From Aminobacter sp. HY435 (GTDB lineage Bacteria; Pseudomonadota; Alphaproteobacteria; Rhizobiales; Rhizobiaceae): a DNA stretch of 64,000 nt. Shown piece by piece: positions 28,000-39,845 of the stretch. Location: positions 186,001 through 250,000 of the forward strand of contig NZ_JANKZL010000003.1 of the NCBI RefSeq assembly GCF_027568395.1, in the 5' to 3' direction. A model generated the notes under the pieces. It ran no database searches. It was not told where the DNA came from and saw only the letters and a list, made by a program, of their open reading frames with translations. The translations under genes and the position numbers were made by a program. Positions within the stretch are counted from its first letter, which is position 1. Each line of letters opens with the position of its first letter.

Positions 28000-28865
28000 C
28001 TACCTTACGAGGCTGACTCGATATCGATAGGGCGCAATCTCCTCGATCCGCACCTTGTCACCAGCTTTGGCCCGGTTGAGCTTGTAGAAGCGACCGATCC
28101 AGCCCCGCGCCCGAAAGAACTTCTTCTCGCCGTCGAGGTCGGTCCGTACCGTGTCCGGATCGCCCCAGTCGACGATGATCTCCTTCTTCGCCGCCGAAGC
28201 CTTGTTGGAGCCTCCCTTCGCATCGGCCGGGAACTTGTCGAAGATCGAACGGAGATAGATGTGATTGTTGTCTATGTTGCCCCGCGTGACAGGCACCTCG
28301 CCGATCAGGCGGCCATGGCCGTTTGATGCGACGGGTTTTGCCTGGACGGCGGGCGCCGCGGACGGCGCGCCTGGCGAAGGAACAGTCGGCTTCGATGCAA
28401 ACACATCCCTTACCTTCTGAAGAAATCCCGTCGCGGGCGCGGGCGTTGTCGTCTCGGACTTGTCCTCTAACGAGATCGAACCGAGCTGGCGGACGATTTC
28501 CGACGATGCCCTCTCGTCGAGTTCAACCCACGTCACGGCCCCGGACTTGTGGCGATAGGCAACAGGCGAGGAGAGCTTGCGGACATCCGCCAGCTTCCAC
28601 GGCGTGTTCCACTTCGCGACCTGTCCGCTGCAGATCATCTCGGCAGGAATACGGTGTTTTTCGAACGCGGCGATCATATCATGTGGAGACAGTGGCGCGC
28701 CCGAATCCACGAGTCGGGCCACGCCCCAGACAGCGCCTGTGCCCTTCCGGATCAATGCGAACCAGCCGCGATGCGACGCCCCCGTCGACCGCATCTCCCA
28801 CGTCTTGCTGCCGTCCAGGATGTAGCCGATCCACGGATCATCGATGATCAGCCCTTTTGTGATAT

Positions 28866-28869
<4 letters not shown>
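28000..28869 (-). CDS. ASCH (PUA-like) domain protein with C-terminal B3-like region
   Basis: The 289-residue protein has an N-terminal ASCH domain: LIIDDPWIGYILDGSKTWEMR carries the GxKxxExR signature, followed by GVARLVDSG. A Pro/Ala linker (about 140-170) leads to a second globular part (RLIGEVPVTRGNIDNNHIYL, FFRARGWIGRFYKLNRAKAG) whose G-rFyklN-akaGD pattern resembles B3/EcoRII-N-type DNA-binding folds. ASCH and B3-like domains bind nucleic acid, often with modified bases, so this may be the target reader of the system. Its start overlaps the DUF3883 helicase stop by 4 bp. Confidence 0.7.
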
Positions 28870-32353
<3,484 letters not shown>

Positions 32354-32357
<4 letters not shown>

Positions 32358-33277
32358 CCCGTCACCCCTCGTCCTGTGACCGCATCCGAAACGACACGGC
32401 CAGAATCTGCGATCTCTAAAACCCGCTTTGCATCGGCCTCGTTCAACAGGACGATGTGCTGCCTTCTTGGGTCTTCGTTGACAGCGTCATACAAGAGCCC
32501 GAGTCTTTTCATAACGTAAAAGAGCATCGCCATGCGGACGCGAAGAACACATTTGCGTCCTCTCATGCCGTAATCCTTGGCCACGACTTCCTGCTGCGAG
32601 CTCGTAAGCGCTGGATGGGGCGCGATCTCCAATGGATAGTATTCGTGCCAGAAGTGGTCGGCCTCACCTGGCGCACCGGGTTCATCCTCGCAACGTGATT
32701 TCAGGATCCGCGGCAGGAGGAAGTCCTTGAACACCTCCTCTAGATGACAGAAGGCACGGACATGCCACCGAAATCCGTCATAGCCGAAGGCGTGTGGAGT
32801 TATGCGCCGCCATTTGGGATCGGGTCGCTTGGGGTTCATCGATTGATACAGGACCTCGATTGAACGCTGATTTCGGATGGCGTTCAAAACCGCCCTCAGC
32901 ACGACACTGTCCACATCGCGCTTTGGTGTCAGGGCGACATCTGCATCCGGCGCCGTTGATATCCATGAGTCGCGTTGCCAGTCAGCATCTTCAACGGCGG
33001 ACTGCAGTCGGGACAGAAATGCATCTGGATCGGGATTGAGGAACTTTGGTTTGAAGCCGGCAGCCGGGATGTAGCGCTTTGCGCTCTTATCATAGACCAC
33101 ATTTCCTGGCGCACGCTCCTGATAAAGAGTCAGATCCTTCGACGCCTGCGGGACGGACACTCCGAACGTATCGATGATGTCCGAGCGGTTGACACCACCC
33201 TCCCAGAACAGCCGGAATTCTATGAATTCCAGCCGCTGTTCGACACCCCAGCGCAGAGTGTCCACAATTTTAGGCAT
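32354..33277 (-). CDS. WYL-domain transcriptional regulator (BrxR/CapW-like)
   Basis: The protein is about 307 residues. The N-terminal winged helix (LRWGVEQRLEFIEFRLFWEG, NRSDIIDTFGVSVPQASKDL) is the hallmark opening of the BrxR/CapW group. A WYL domain follows in the middle (SIEVLYQSMN, RRITPHAFGYDGFRWHVRAF), then a C-terminal WCX-like part. Such proteins repress defence operons as dimers and respond to nucleic-acid ligands through the WYL pocket. It is the first gene of the leftward operon and sits at the divergent promoter. I prefer ATG 33277; ATG 33292 is possible. Confidence 0.88.
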
Positions 33278-33394
33278 TGAAACTATTCCCATCTAATAAC
33301 TATTCGTGTACCTAGAGCGCAGAAACTGAGTCGTCAACCGCAATTTCGCGTCGGCCGCCATTCAAGTGGTCGACTGTACGCCAGGAGTGCTCTC
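33278..33394. promoter_or_regulatory. Divergent promoter region with direct repeat, putative WYL operator
   Basis: The gap between the WYL gene and the metallo-beta-lactamase gene must hold promoters for both operons. The 8-mer AACTATTC occurs at 33281-33288 and 33298-33305, starts 17 bp apart, right in front of the regulator's start. Such spacing suits a protein dimer on one face of the helix. Binding by the WYL protein is inferred. Confidence 0.45.
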
Positions 33395-34582
33395 ATGACT
33401 GCTTCGCTCACTTTCTTCCCGGTCGACAACGGGGATATGGCGCTGATCAAGCTCGACAACGGCCAGCATATCCTAATCGACATCAACATCCGCGGCGCCG
33501 CGGATAACCCCGACGACGATACCTACGATGTCGCTGCCGACCTCAAGGAACGGCTGCCGCGTGACGACCAAGATAGGCTCTATGTTGACACGTTCCTGCT
33601 GTCCCATCCGGATGGTGACCACATCACGGGTCTCAGCAAGCACTTTTATCTCGGCCCGCCGGAGGACTTTCCCGAAGACAATGAGGACGATCTGATCCTC
33701 ATCCGGGAGATGTGGTCGTCCCCGATCGTGTTCCGGCGCGCCAGCGCCAACCACAAGCTCGGCGAGGAAGCGAAGGCTTGGAAGAAGGAGGCCCGTCGCC
33801 GGGTCAAGCTCTTCCGCGAGATCGGCGACAGCGTCGGCGACGGCGATCGCATCCTACTGATGGGCAAGGATAAGGACGGCAAGACTGACGATATTATGGA
33901 CATCGTCGTCGAGCAATACGAACTCATCACCCGCGCAAATCAGGGCGAAGAGGGCCAGTTCGAGGGGCGACTTCTGGCACCGATGGTGGTCGAGGACGAT
34001 GACGAGGAACTGATCGACCTGTTTGAGAAGAACAACTCTTCGGTCATCATCCGCTTTTCCATCGCCGGCGATGGCTACAAGGACATGTGCCGGTTCCTAA
34101 CTGGCGGCGACGCCGGCGTAGCAATTTGGGAGCGGCTCTGGAACATCCTTGACGAAGATGGCAACACCGACTGGCTCAGCTATGACGTCATGGAGACGCC
34201 GCACCACTGTTCGTGGCGCACCCTCAGCTACGACCGCTGGTCGGAGCTCGGCGAGAAGGTCAAGGTCTGCGAGGAGGCCCGCAGCGCGCTTTCGCAGATC
34301 CGCGACGGCGCCGTGATCGTCGCCAGTTGCAAGCCGATCAAGAAGGACGATTCCACCCCCCCGCACGAGCGGGCAAAAAGGGAATATATCGCCATGGTCG
34401 TGGGTGAAAGCGACCGGTTCATCTGCACCACCGAATACTCGGCCGACGAAGACCGCGCGCTGGAATTCAAGATTTACCACGCTGGAACGGCCAAAAAGCT
34501 CGCTATGACCGCCAAGAAGACGGCGGCGGTGGTCGGTATCAGCGGCATCGCGACGGCGGCAAGGGCCCACGGCCACAAATGA
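33395..34582 (+). CDS. Metallo-beta-lactamase-fold hydrolase
   Basis: The 395-residue protein starts MTASLTFFPVDNGDMALIKL, a ComEC-like MBL opening with the LIDI strand after it. SHPDGDHITGLSKHF (about residue 69) is the metal-binding motif in the HxDxDH form, as in ComEC-type hydrolases. A second His pair appears in METPHHCSWRT (about 268). A charged insertion of about 100 residues separates them. Members act on phosphodiesters, including nucleic acid. Its stop overlaps the start of the E2-E1-JAB gene by 4 bp. Published surveys of prokaryotic ubiquitin-like operons list MBL proteins as partners of E2-E1-JAB fusions. It has no signal peptide, so it is cytosolic. Confidence 0.85.
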   Translation: MTASLTFFPVDNGDMALIKLDNGQHILIDINIRGAADNPDDDTYDVAADLKERLPRDDQDRLYVDTFLLSHPDGDHITGLSKHFYLGPPEDFPEDNEDDLILIREMWSSPIVFRRASANHKLGEEAKAWKKEARRRVKLFREIGDSVGDGDRILLMGKDKDGKTDDIMDIVVEQYELITRANQGEEGQFEGRLLAPMVVEDDDEELIDLFEKNNSSVIIRFSIAGDGYKDMCRFLTGGDAGVAIWERLWNILDEDGNTDWLSYDVMETPHHCSWRTLSYDRWSELGEKVKVCEEARSALSQIRDGAVIVASCKPIKKDDSTPPHERAKREYIAMVVGESDRFICTTEYSADEDRALEFKIYHAGTAKKLAMTAKKTAAVVGISGIATAARAHGHK

Positions 34583-36840
34583 GCATCCAGCAATTCGAGC
34601 GGCACGCACAACAGTTTGTGCGTGTCGCCTCCGATCATCGGCAGTGCGTGGAGGCGGGCATTATCGGCATGCGCGAGGATCACGCCCGCGTTTATGTCGT
34701 GCTGAGCGTCGAGATGCCCCTGCCGTATGCGTCCAAGGGTTTGAGCCCGAACGGCGTGCAGTTGCAGGAACGTGTCGAAATCCGCATCGGTGCGGACTAC
34801 CCTTGGAAGAGTCCCTCGTTCTTTCTCCGGGAGGATTTTCCCCGTGACCTGCCGCACCTGTCGGCTGGTGGCGGAAAGTCGCTGCCGCGGCCCTGCCTCG
34901 TCGACGGCTCGATCGACGAGTATTTCAGCAGCTTCGGGCTGGTCGAGGTTGGAATCCTTCAGCTACTTTCGCAGATGGCGATCTGGCTGGCCAAAGCCGC
35001 CGTCAACGGGCTGATGGATCCCGAGCACGGCTGGGAACCGGTCATGCGGCACGACCTTGACGACGTGGTGGTGGTCGACCCTGCGGCCGTCCGCGGCCGC
35101 GTCGGGCGGGACGCCGGCACGGTTTGGCTGAAATCGGATTTTTTCCGATATCGTTCAGGTCAGGGTCGCCTCAGCGGCGACGAGGTTTATCTAACCGTCA
35201 ATGAGGAATTGGCGGCCTCCGTCGGCAGGCTTAGCATCTTCCCCTTCGACATCAACGTATCGGCTGCCGGGCATCCCTACGGGACGACGATAACCGCGGT
35301 GTTCTGGGCCGCCGAAAACGTCATTGCCAAGACGATCTTCCCGGAGACCATCGAGACGCTGGAGGACCTCGCCGCTAGGGCTAAGGATTTCGGTTTCGGC
35401 CCGGCTTTTGACGCATTCTTGCGCCGACTGGAAGAGCGCTGGGAATCCGCCACATGGACTAGCCAAGGATCCCTGCCGATCGGGGTCATCTTTTGTGCGC
35501 GGCGGCCGTTCAAACTGATTGGCCGGGATTCGAGCATCGAATTGCTGCCCTACATCTTTGACGTGTCACCACGGAAAAAAAGGAAGACCCTCTACGACGG
35601 GCCAAGCGGCCGCCGCGCGGTCGCCGTGCGCCAGGTAGACAAGGTGTCGGCCACGCTACTGCGGACAGTGTCGGCATCGGCGGACCTCGGCAAGATCGCC
35701 TTGATTGGATGCGGCAGTGTAGGCTCGAAGGTGGGTCTGCATCTCGCGCGCTCCGGTGCAACGATTACTGGACTCGCCGACAAGGGCATTTTGCAGCCGC
35801 ACAATATGGCGCGGCATGCGCTGGTCAGGGATGTCCTGCCGCTTGCCAAGGCAACGGAACTGGCGTCCGAGCTGTCGAAGCTCGGGCAAAAGCCGCAAGT
35901 CTACCTTGACGATGCCGCACGGGGGCTAGCGCAGGCGGCAAATTGCGCAAAAATCGCTCCCGTGGGCACGAACTCAGTTGTGAACACGACAGCGTCGCTC
36001 CTTGTGCGGGATGCCCTATCCGTCGTCGCACCCGCCGATTTTCCCGCCCGGGTAACCGAGATCGCGCTGTTTGGGAGGGGAAAAGGCGCTTTCGTGCTGC
36101 ACGAGGGACCGGACAGAAATCCCACGCTGGCCGACCTGGAAGTCGAACTCAGCGCCAAGGCCACCGAGGTTGAAAGCGTGTTGCTGTTTGACGAAAAGTT
36201 TGGGCTGACCGAGATCCAGATAGGCGATGGCTGCGGGTCGCTGACGATGCCCATGACCGACGCACGCCTCTCGGCGATGTCGGCGGCCGCCACCGAGCTG
36301 CTCACCAATTTCATCACACAAGGCGCCGCCGGCGGCGTGATCGCTGTCGGCACTCAGGCCGCCAACGCGCCGACGACGACGTGGCGGTCGATCATCGTGC
36401 CTACGATGATGGCGGTTCCCGTCGACGGCGCCGACTGGACCCTCAAGATCTCCGCCGATGTCGACAGACGTATCAGGGAAGAAATTGCCGCCTATCCCGA
36501 CGTTGAGACCGGCGGTTTGATGGTTGGCGCGTGCAGCGCCCGCACCAAGACGATCACAGTCGTCGACCTGTTACCGGCACCGCCAGACAGCCAGCGCACC
36601 AGGTCGCTGTTCGTCCTTGGCGAGCAGGGCCTCAAGGACGCGATAATGGAACGTCACCTCAGGAGCGGCAAGCGGCTGCTGGACGTCGGGACGTGGCACA
36701 GCCATCTCGCCGAACAGGGGCCGTCGGCAACAGACTGGCGCACAGCAAAGGAACTCGCTGCCGAGCGATCTCCGCCTGCCGTTCTACTTATCGCGACACC
36801 TAGCGGATATTGCAGCATTGTCCACGATCACTCGAGGTGA
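34579..36840 (+). CDS. Single-chain E2-E1-JAB ubiquitin-like conjugation/deconjugation enzyme
   Basis: The 753-residue protein joins three activities. Residues 1-155 are E2-like, with the likely active cysteine in LPRPCLVDGSIDEYF (about 106). Residues about 365-600 are a ThiF/E1 adenylation domain with ALIGCGSVGSKVGLHLARSG (about 377) and HNMARHAL; DGCGSLT near 555 may hold its thioester cysteine. Residues about 625-753 are a JAB isopeptidase with Glu in DVETGGLM and the full JAMM motif in TWHSHLAEQGPSATDW (about 704-719). All catalytic residues are present. The order matches the bacterial families related to CBASS Cap2/Cap3. No ubiquitin-like protein is encoded nearby, so its substrate is unknown. 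Confidence 0.9.
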   Translation: MSIQQFERHAQQFVRVASDHRQCVEAGIIGMREDHARVYVVLSVEMPLPYASKGLSPNGVQLQERVEIRIGADYPWKSPSFFLREDFPRDLPHLSAGGGKSLPRPCLVDGSIDEYFSSFGLVEVGILQLLSQMAIWLAKAAVNGLMDPEHGWEPVMRHDLDDVVVVDPAAVRGRVGRDAGTVWLKSDFFRYRSGQGRLSGDEVYLTVNEELAASVGRLSIFPFDINVSAAGHPYGTTITAVFWAAENVIAKTIFPETIETLEDLAARAKDFGFGPAFDAFLRRLEERWESATWTSQGSLPIGVIFCARRPFKLIGRDSSIELLPYIFDVSPRKKRKTLYDGPSGRRAVAVRQVDKVSATLLRTVSASADLGKIALIGCGSVGSKVGLHLARSGATITGLADKGILQPHNMARHALVRDVLPLAKATELASELSKLGQKPQVYLDDAARGLAQAANCAKIAPVGTNSVVNTTASLLVRDALSVVAPADFPARVTEIALFGRGKGAFVLHEGPDRNPTLADLEVELSAKATEVESVLLFDEKFGLTEIQIGDGCGSLTMPMTDARLSAMSAAATELLTNFITQGAAGGVIAVGTQAANAPTTTWRSIIVPTMMAVPVDGADWTLKISADVDRRIREEIAAYPDVETGGLMVGACSARTKTITVVDLLPAPPDSQRTRSLFVLGEQGLKDAIMERHLRSGKRLLDVGTWHSHLAEQGPSATDWRTAKELAAERSPPAVLLIATPSGYCSIVHDHSR

Positions 36841-36843
36841 ACC

Positions 36844-37572
36844 ATGGATTTTTTGGACACATATTCAATAAAGGCCCGACTATTCCCAGCCTTGATCGCC
36901 GTTCTGCCCGCATTTGTTCTTTTCCTTCTTGCGGGGTCATGGAAAGACCCGGGGTTGCCAGAGGTCATGACGGCCTTGGGCATAGGAGTCTTGTTCTATG
37001 CGATGGCAGACCTCGCCCGTCGCGCCGGCCGGCGTGTGCAGCGAAAACTTTTCAAGGGATCCGGTGGCTTCCCGGCGAACACCGAATTGAGCTATCTCGA
37101 CACGAGCTTGGATTCCGGCACCAAGGACCGGTTCCGCAACTTTCTCGCGACACAGATCGGCAAGGCCGCGCCGACGCGCGAGTCAGAAGTCGCTGACCCG
37201 GTCGGCGCCTCGCAGTTTTATGGGGAATGCTACAACTTCCTGCGGAACAACACCTACGACACCGAGCGCTTCCGCGTCCTTCTCAATGAAAACATCAGCT
37301 ACGGCTTCAGAAGGAACCTCTACGGGTTAAAGCACTACGGCATCGCCATCAACTTGCTAGCGGTTCTGGCCGCTTGTTGGCTGTATCGTTACCAGCCTGC
37401 CTTCGCGAGGCTCAGCCAGGGCCAGATATTCATTCAGGGTGGCTTCGCGTTTCTACACGCGTTGTACTTCATTTTTGCGGTGAACAAGGGAAGCGTTTTG
37501 GACGCGTCGAAATCTTATGCGCGACAGCTTACAATGAGCTGCGACGTTATGATCAGAGACACCAAAACATAA
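36844..37572 (+). CDS. Four-helix membrane protein, probable effector of the E2-E1-JAB operon
   Basis: The 242-residue protein has two N-terminal membrane helices (about 12-31, PALIAVLPAFVLFLLAG, and about 40-57, MTALGIGVLFYAMADLA). A cytosolic middle of about 105 residues (SQFYGECYNFLRNNTYDTER) precedes two C-terminal helices (about 165-183 and 195-214). This 2+2 layout is like the 4TM effectors described beside SMODS and ubiquitin-like defence genes. Such effectors are thought to open membranes when triggered. It starts 3 bp after the E2-E1-JAB stop, so co-translation is likely. The family name is not certain. Confidence 0.7.
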   Translation: MDFLDTYSIKARLFPALIAVLPAFVLFLLAGSWKDPGLPEVMTALGIGVLFYAMADLARRAGRRVQRKLFKGSGGFPANTELSYLDTSLDSGTKDRFRNFLATQIGKAAPTRESEVADPVGASQFYGECYNFLRNNTYDTERFRVLLNENISYGFRRNLYGLKHYGIAINLLAVLAACWLYRYQPAFARLSQGQIFIQGGFAFLHALYFIFAVNKGSVLDASKSYARQLTMSCDVMIRDTKT

Positions 37573-37875
37573 GGTGGTGGCTCACACTCGACGAACCCGT
37601 AGAAAGCCCGCAAAGGGATTTAGGCAGAATAGTCGACGACACTCCCAGTGGGCAAGTTGGTTACGATTGTTACCTAACGGCGCATGTCTCCCGTTCGAAG
37701 ACGGGGGACGGACGTCGCCCGGAAATTAACCATGCCGGCTTCTTTCATTTGAGATCCGATCCGGATCCCGATCGGTTGCGGCTGTTCACGCAGAGGCATG
37801 AACGCAATCGGCCCCCGCTGGTGTTGGAAGCACCGACGGAGGCCTGACCCGCAACCTGAGTAGAGGTCTTGGGCT
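37573..37875. other. Gap with a possible decayed reading frame
   Basis: A plus-strand frame reads HAGFFHLRSDPDPDRLRLF and ends at 37847, but it has no start outside the preceding gene. It could be the C-terminal remnant of a lost gene. Only the promoter and GAGG site for the next gene (37876) are otherwise expected here. Confidence 0.35.
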
Positions 37876-38820
37876 ATGAGAATTGATAGAGGGTATTTCC
37901 GCCGTCCGGAAGGGAACCGGCGGATTTCGACCGCGAGACTGGCAGGTTATCGACGCCAATTTGTACAGCCGAACGTATTTATGCCGTCGGGAGCTTCCGA
38001 CAACGACATCGATAAGCTGGTAGAAGAAGCCTTTAAGGCGTCGCTCGCCGGAGAGGGCCGCGACGACATCACCTTCGCCGAATACGCGTCGCTGTTCGGC
38101 TTCTTCCGCTCAGCAGTGATGCAGGAAGGCCGACTGCTGGAAACAGCCATTGAGCAGGTCGTGCAGAAAAATCCGAATTTGAAGCTCCTGCCGACGAAGC
38201 CGATGCCAATCGTGCCGGCCGCGCAGGAGATGTTGAAGCGGACACCTTCCGACGAGATCAAAGGGGTCCGTTTTCCGTCACGGGTACATGCGACGGAATC
38301 CTACAAGCCCGATCTCTTCATCACCAACAGGACGACCCATAGCGGACTGATTCTGGACATCAAGCGGAGCCTTGGCTCCTACGGCCCTCAGCAAGTAGAC
38401 CGGCTTCGGTTTCGGATGCTGGCGGTAGCGGCGATTGCTCCGGAGTGGGTGGCGGAACACCAGGGGCCTCTCCTGGTGAGGATCGAGACCGCGATCGTCG
38501 ATGGTGCGGACGAGATGTCCGACCATGAGCGCGGCGTCTTCAGGATTTCCGAGATCGACCACCTCCTCGAAGCCGAGGGCGCTGCCGAATTCATCCGGCA
38601 GGTCCGGGAGGCGTTTTCACGGCGGGTCCAGGATGAGCTGGCGCGCCGGTGTCGGACGCTGGCAGGCGACCCTGTCGAAACCTGCAAACTGCCCGACGCG
38701 AATCCTTCAGCCAATGACCCGGTGCCAACGCCGTACGAGTTGGCCTCCGTCGTTCCGTTGCAGGCGCCAGTGATGCAACAGCCCCGCTTCGGATACGCCC
38801 GAAGACCCGGCCTGCACTGA
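37876..38820 (+). CDS. Probable PD-(D/E)xK nuclease-like protein
   Basis: The 314-residue protein is of unknown family. The segment ATESYKPDLFITN (about 139) followed by HSGLILDIKRSLGSYG (about 158) gives E, PD and DxK in the spacing of PD-(D/E)xK nucleases, with QVDRLRFRMLAVAAI as a following helix. The N-terminal 45 residues are basic and may bind nucleic acid. GAGG lies 10 bp before the ATG. It opens the third rightward gene set of the island. Nuclease activity is an inference from one motif. Confidence 0.55.
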   Translation: MRIDRGYFRRPEGNRRISTARLAGYRRQFVQPNVFMPSGASDNDIDKLVEEAFKASLAGEGRDDITFAEYASLFGFFRSAVMQEGRLLETAIEQVVQKNPNLKLLPTKPMPIVPAAQEMLKRTPSDEIKGVRFPSRVHATESYKPDLFITNRTTHSGLILDIKRSLGSYGPQQVDRLRFRMLAVAAIAPEWVAEHQGPLLVRIETAIVDGADEMSDHERGVFRISEIDHLLEAEGAAEFIRQVREAFSRRVQDELARRCRTLAGDPVETCKLPDANPSANDPVPTPYELASVVPLQAPVMQQPRFGYARRPGLH

Positions 38821-38898
38821 CACCAACGGGCGATCCAATCCCACCAATGTCGAAATCACCAACCGCAGCGTGCTGTGGAACGGGAGGAATTTGTTCAA

Positions 38899-39405
38899 AT
38901 GAGAAAACCAGTCCCCTGGACGGAGCCTGTGCGGCTAACCGTCGAAGCGCCGAGAACTAGGAAACAGAAACTGGCGAATCCCGCAGATGTTGGCATCGGC
39001 GTTCCTGCGGAAGCCCCGAAGTCGAAACCTTGCAGGTCGGCTGCTTCGGCGACTCGCAAACCGGCGCCGACAGTCAGTCTGAGGAAGGCCACGGCCTCGC
39101 TCCCGCTTCTGACCCTGCTCGGACACAGCGAAACCTGCGCTGGGCTCAGGCGCGCGGGCCACATTGCCGCCTGCGACTGCAGGGTCAAACCGATGGAAGA
39201 TCCTGCCGTGACGGTGGGGCTTGCCATCCACTTCGCGCGGATGAGCCTCGCCCAGCGGGTTCCTCTCCCGCCCGTCATAATCGAGCTGCTGGCACGGCGG
39301 GTGGAGGAAGGCGATCCCGCCTGCGTGATGGTCGCGGAATGGCTGGAAACCTGCGGGCTCCTCCAGCTGAAATCTTTGCCTCGCTCGAAGCGGAGGTCCG
39401 GTTGA
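38899..39405 (+). CDS. Unknown protein upstream of AAA/M41 pair
   Basis: The 168-residue protein has a GGGAGGAA site 10 bp before ATG 38899. The first 70 residues are basic and Pro/Ala-rich, probably disordered. The rest is helical (DPAVTVGLAIHFARMSLAQR, VPLPPVIIELLARRVEEGDP) and ends in a basic tail. It has three cysteines near 80-95 (HSETCAGL, IAACDCR). I do not recognise it. Its stop overlaps the next start (TGATG), so the following genes form one operon with it. Confidence 0.55.
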   Translation: MRKPVPWTEPVRLTVEAPRTRKQKLANPADVGIGVPAEAPKSKPCRSAASATRKPAPTVSLRKATASLPLLTLLGHSETCAGLRRAGHIAACDCRVKPMEDPAVTVGLAIHFARMSLAQRVPLPPVIIELLARRVEEGDPACVMVAEWLETCGLLQLKSLPRSKRRSG

Positions 39406-39845
39406 TGGATACCCGTCTCGCAAACCATCTCCTTTGGCGTCTGCGCCACCGCGCCGAGACTGACGCCATCGACCACGCCGTGGAGCGTGGAATCCTTGTC
39501 GAAGAACCCCGGAGCGTTGAAGGCCGCAAGGTGAGGACCTTCGTGCCGGGGCCGGCAGTCGCCGGAAAATCCGAGGCCAAGATCGCGCGCCTGCTTCAGG
39601 GTGGCGCCAGTGCGGGTTCAAGATCGCGTCGCGCGGCAGAAGACGACGAATACGTCATTGCATTGGAAGCCCTGCAGGGTTTTCCCGCCGCGACGGCAAG
39701 GGACTCCGGAAGGGCCGTACTGCATCACAATCCTTCGCTCTTCCGGACACGGCAAGCCTGCTCCGTGCCGTGCGCCGGTCCGCCGCCCCACTGCGCGCGG
39801 TCGACGTCACCACCATGCTGCTCGTCGCCCAGTCGATCACCATGA
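39405..39845 (+). CDS. Unknown protein, possibly the frameshifted 5' part of the AAA+ gene
   Basis: This frame starts MDTRLANHLLWRLRHRAETD and keeps good coding character to about 39,690 (EDDEYVIALEALQGFPAATA). It then turns into an unlikely Cys/Pro/His-rich tail until the stop. From about 39,695 the sensible coding moves to the frame of the AAA+ gene (FALPDTASLLRAVRRSAAPL). That pattern means either two overlapping genes or one gene of about 637 codons broken by a one-base loss near 39,690-39,760. Confidence 0.5.
   Translation: MDTRLANHLLWRLRHRAETDAIDHAVERGILVEEPRSVEGRKVRTFVPGPAVAGKSEAKIARLLQGGASAGSRSRRAAEDDEYVIALEALQGFPAATARDSGRAVLHHNPSLFRTRQACSVPCAGPPPHCARSTSPPCCSSPSRSP

Noticed and set aside
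37374-37847. A plus-strand frame overlapping the 4TM gene
   Set aside because: Its only starts lie inside the 4TM gene, so it is at best a remnant in its last 90 codons.
33395-38820. Standard CBASS type II or Bil system
   Set aside because: I looked for a nucleotidyltransferase (GS motif with DxD) and for a small ubiquitin-like gene in all frames here and saw neither.
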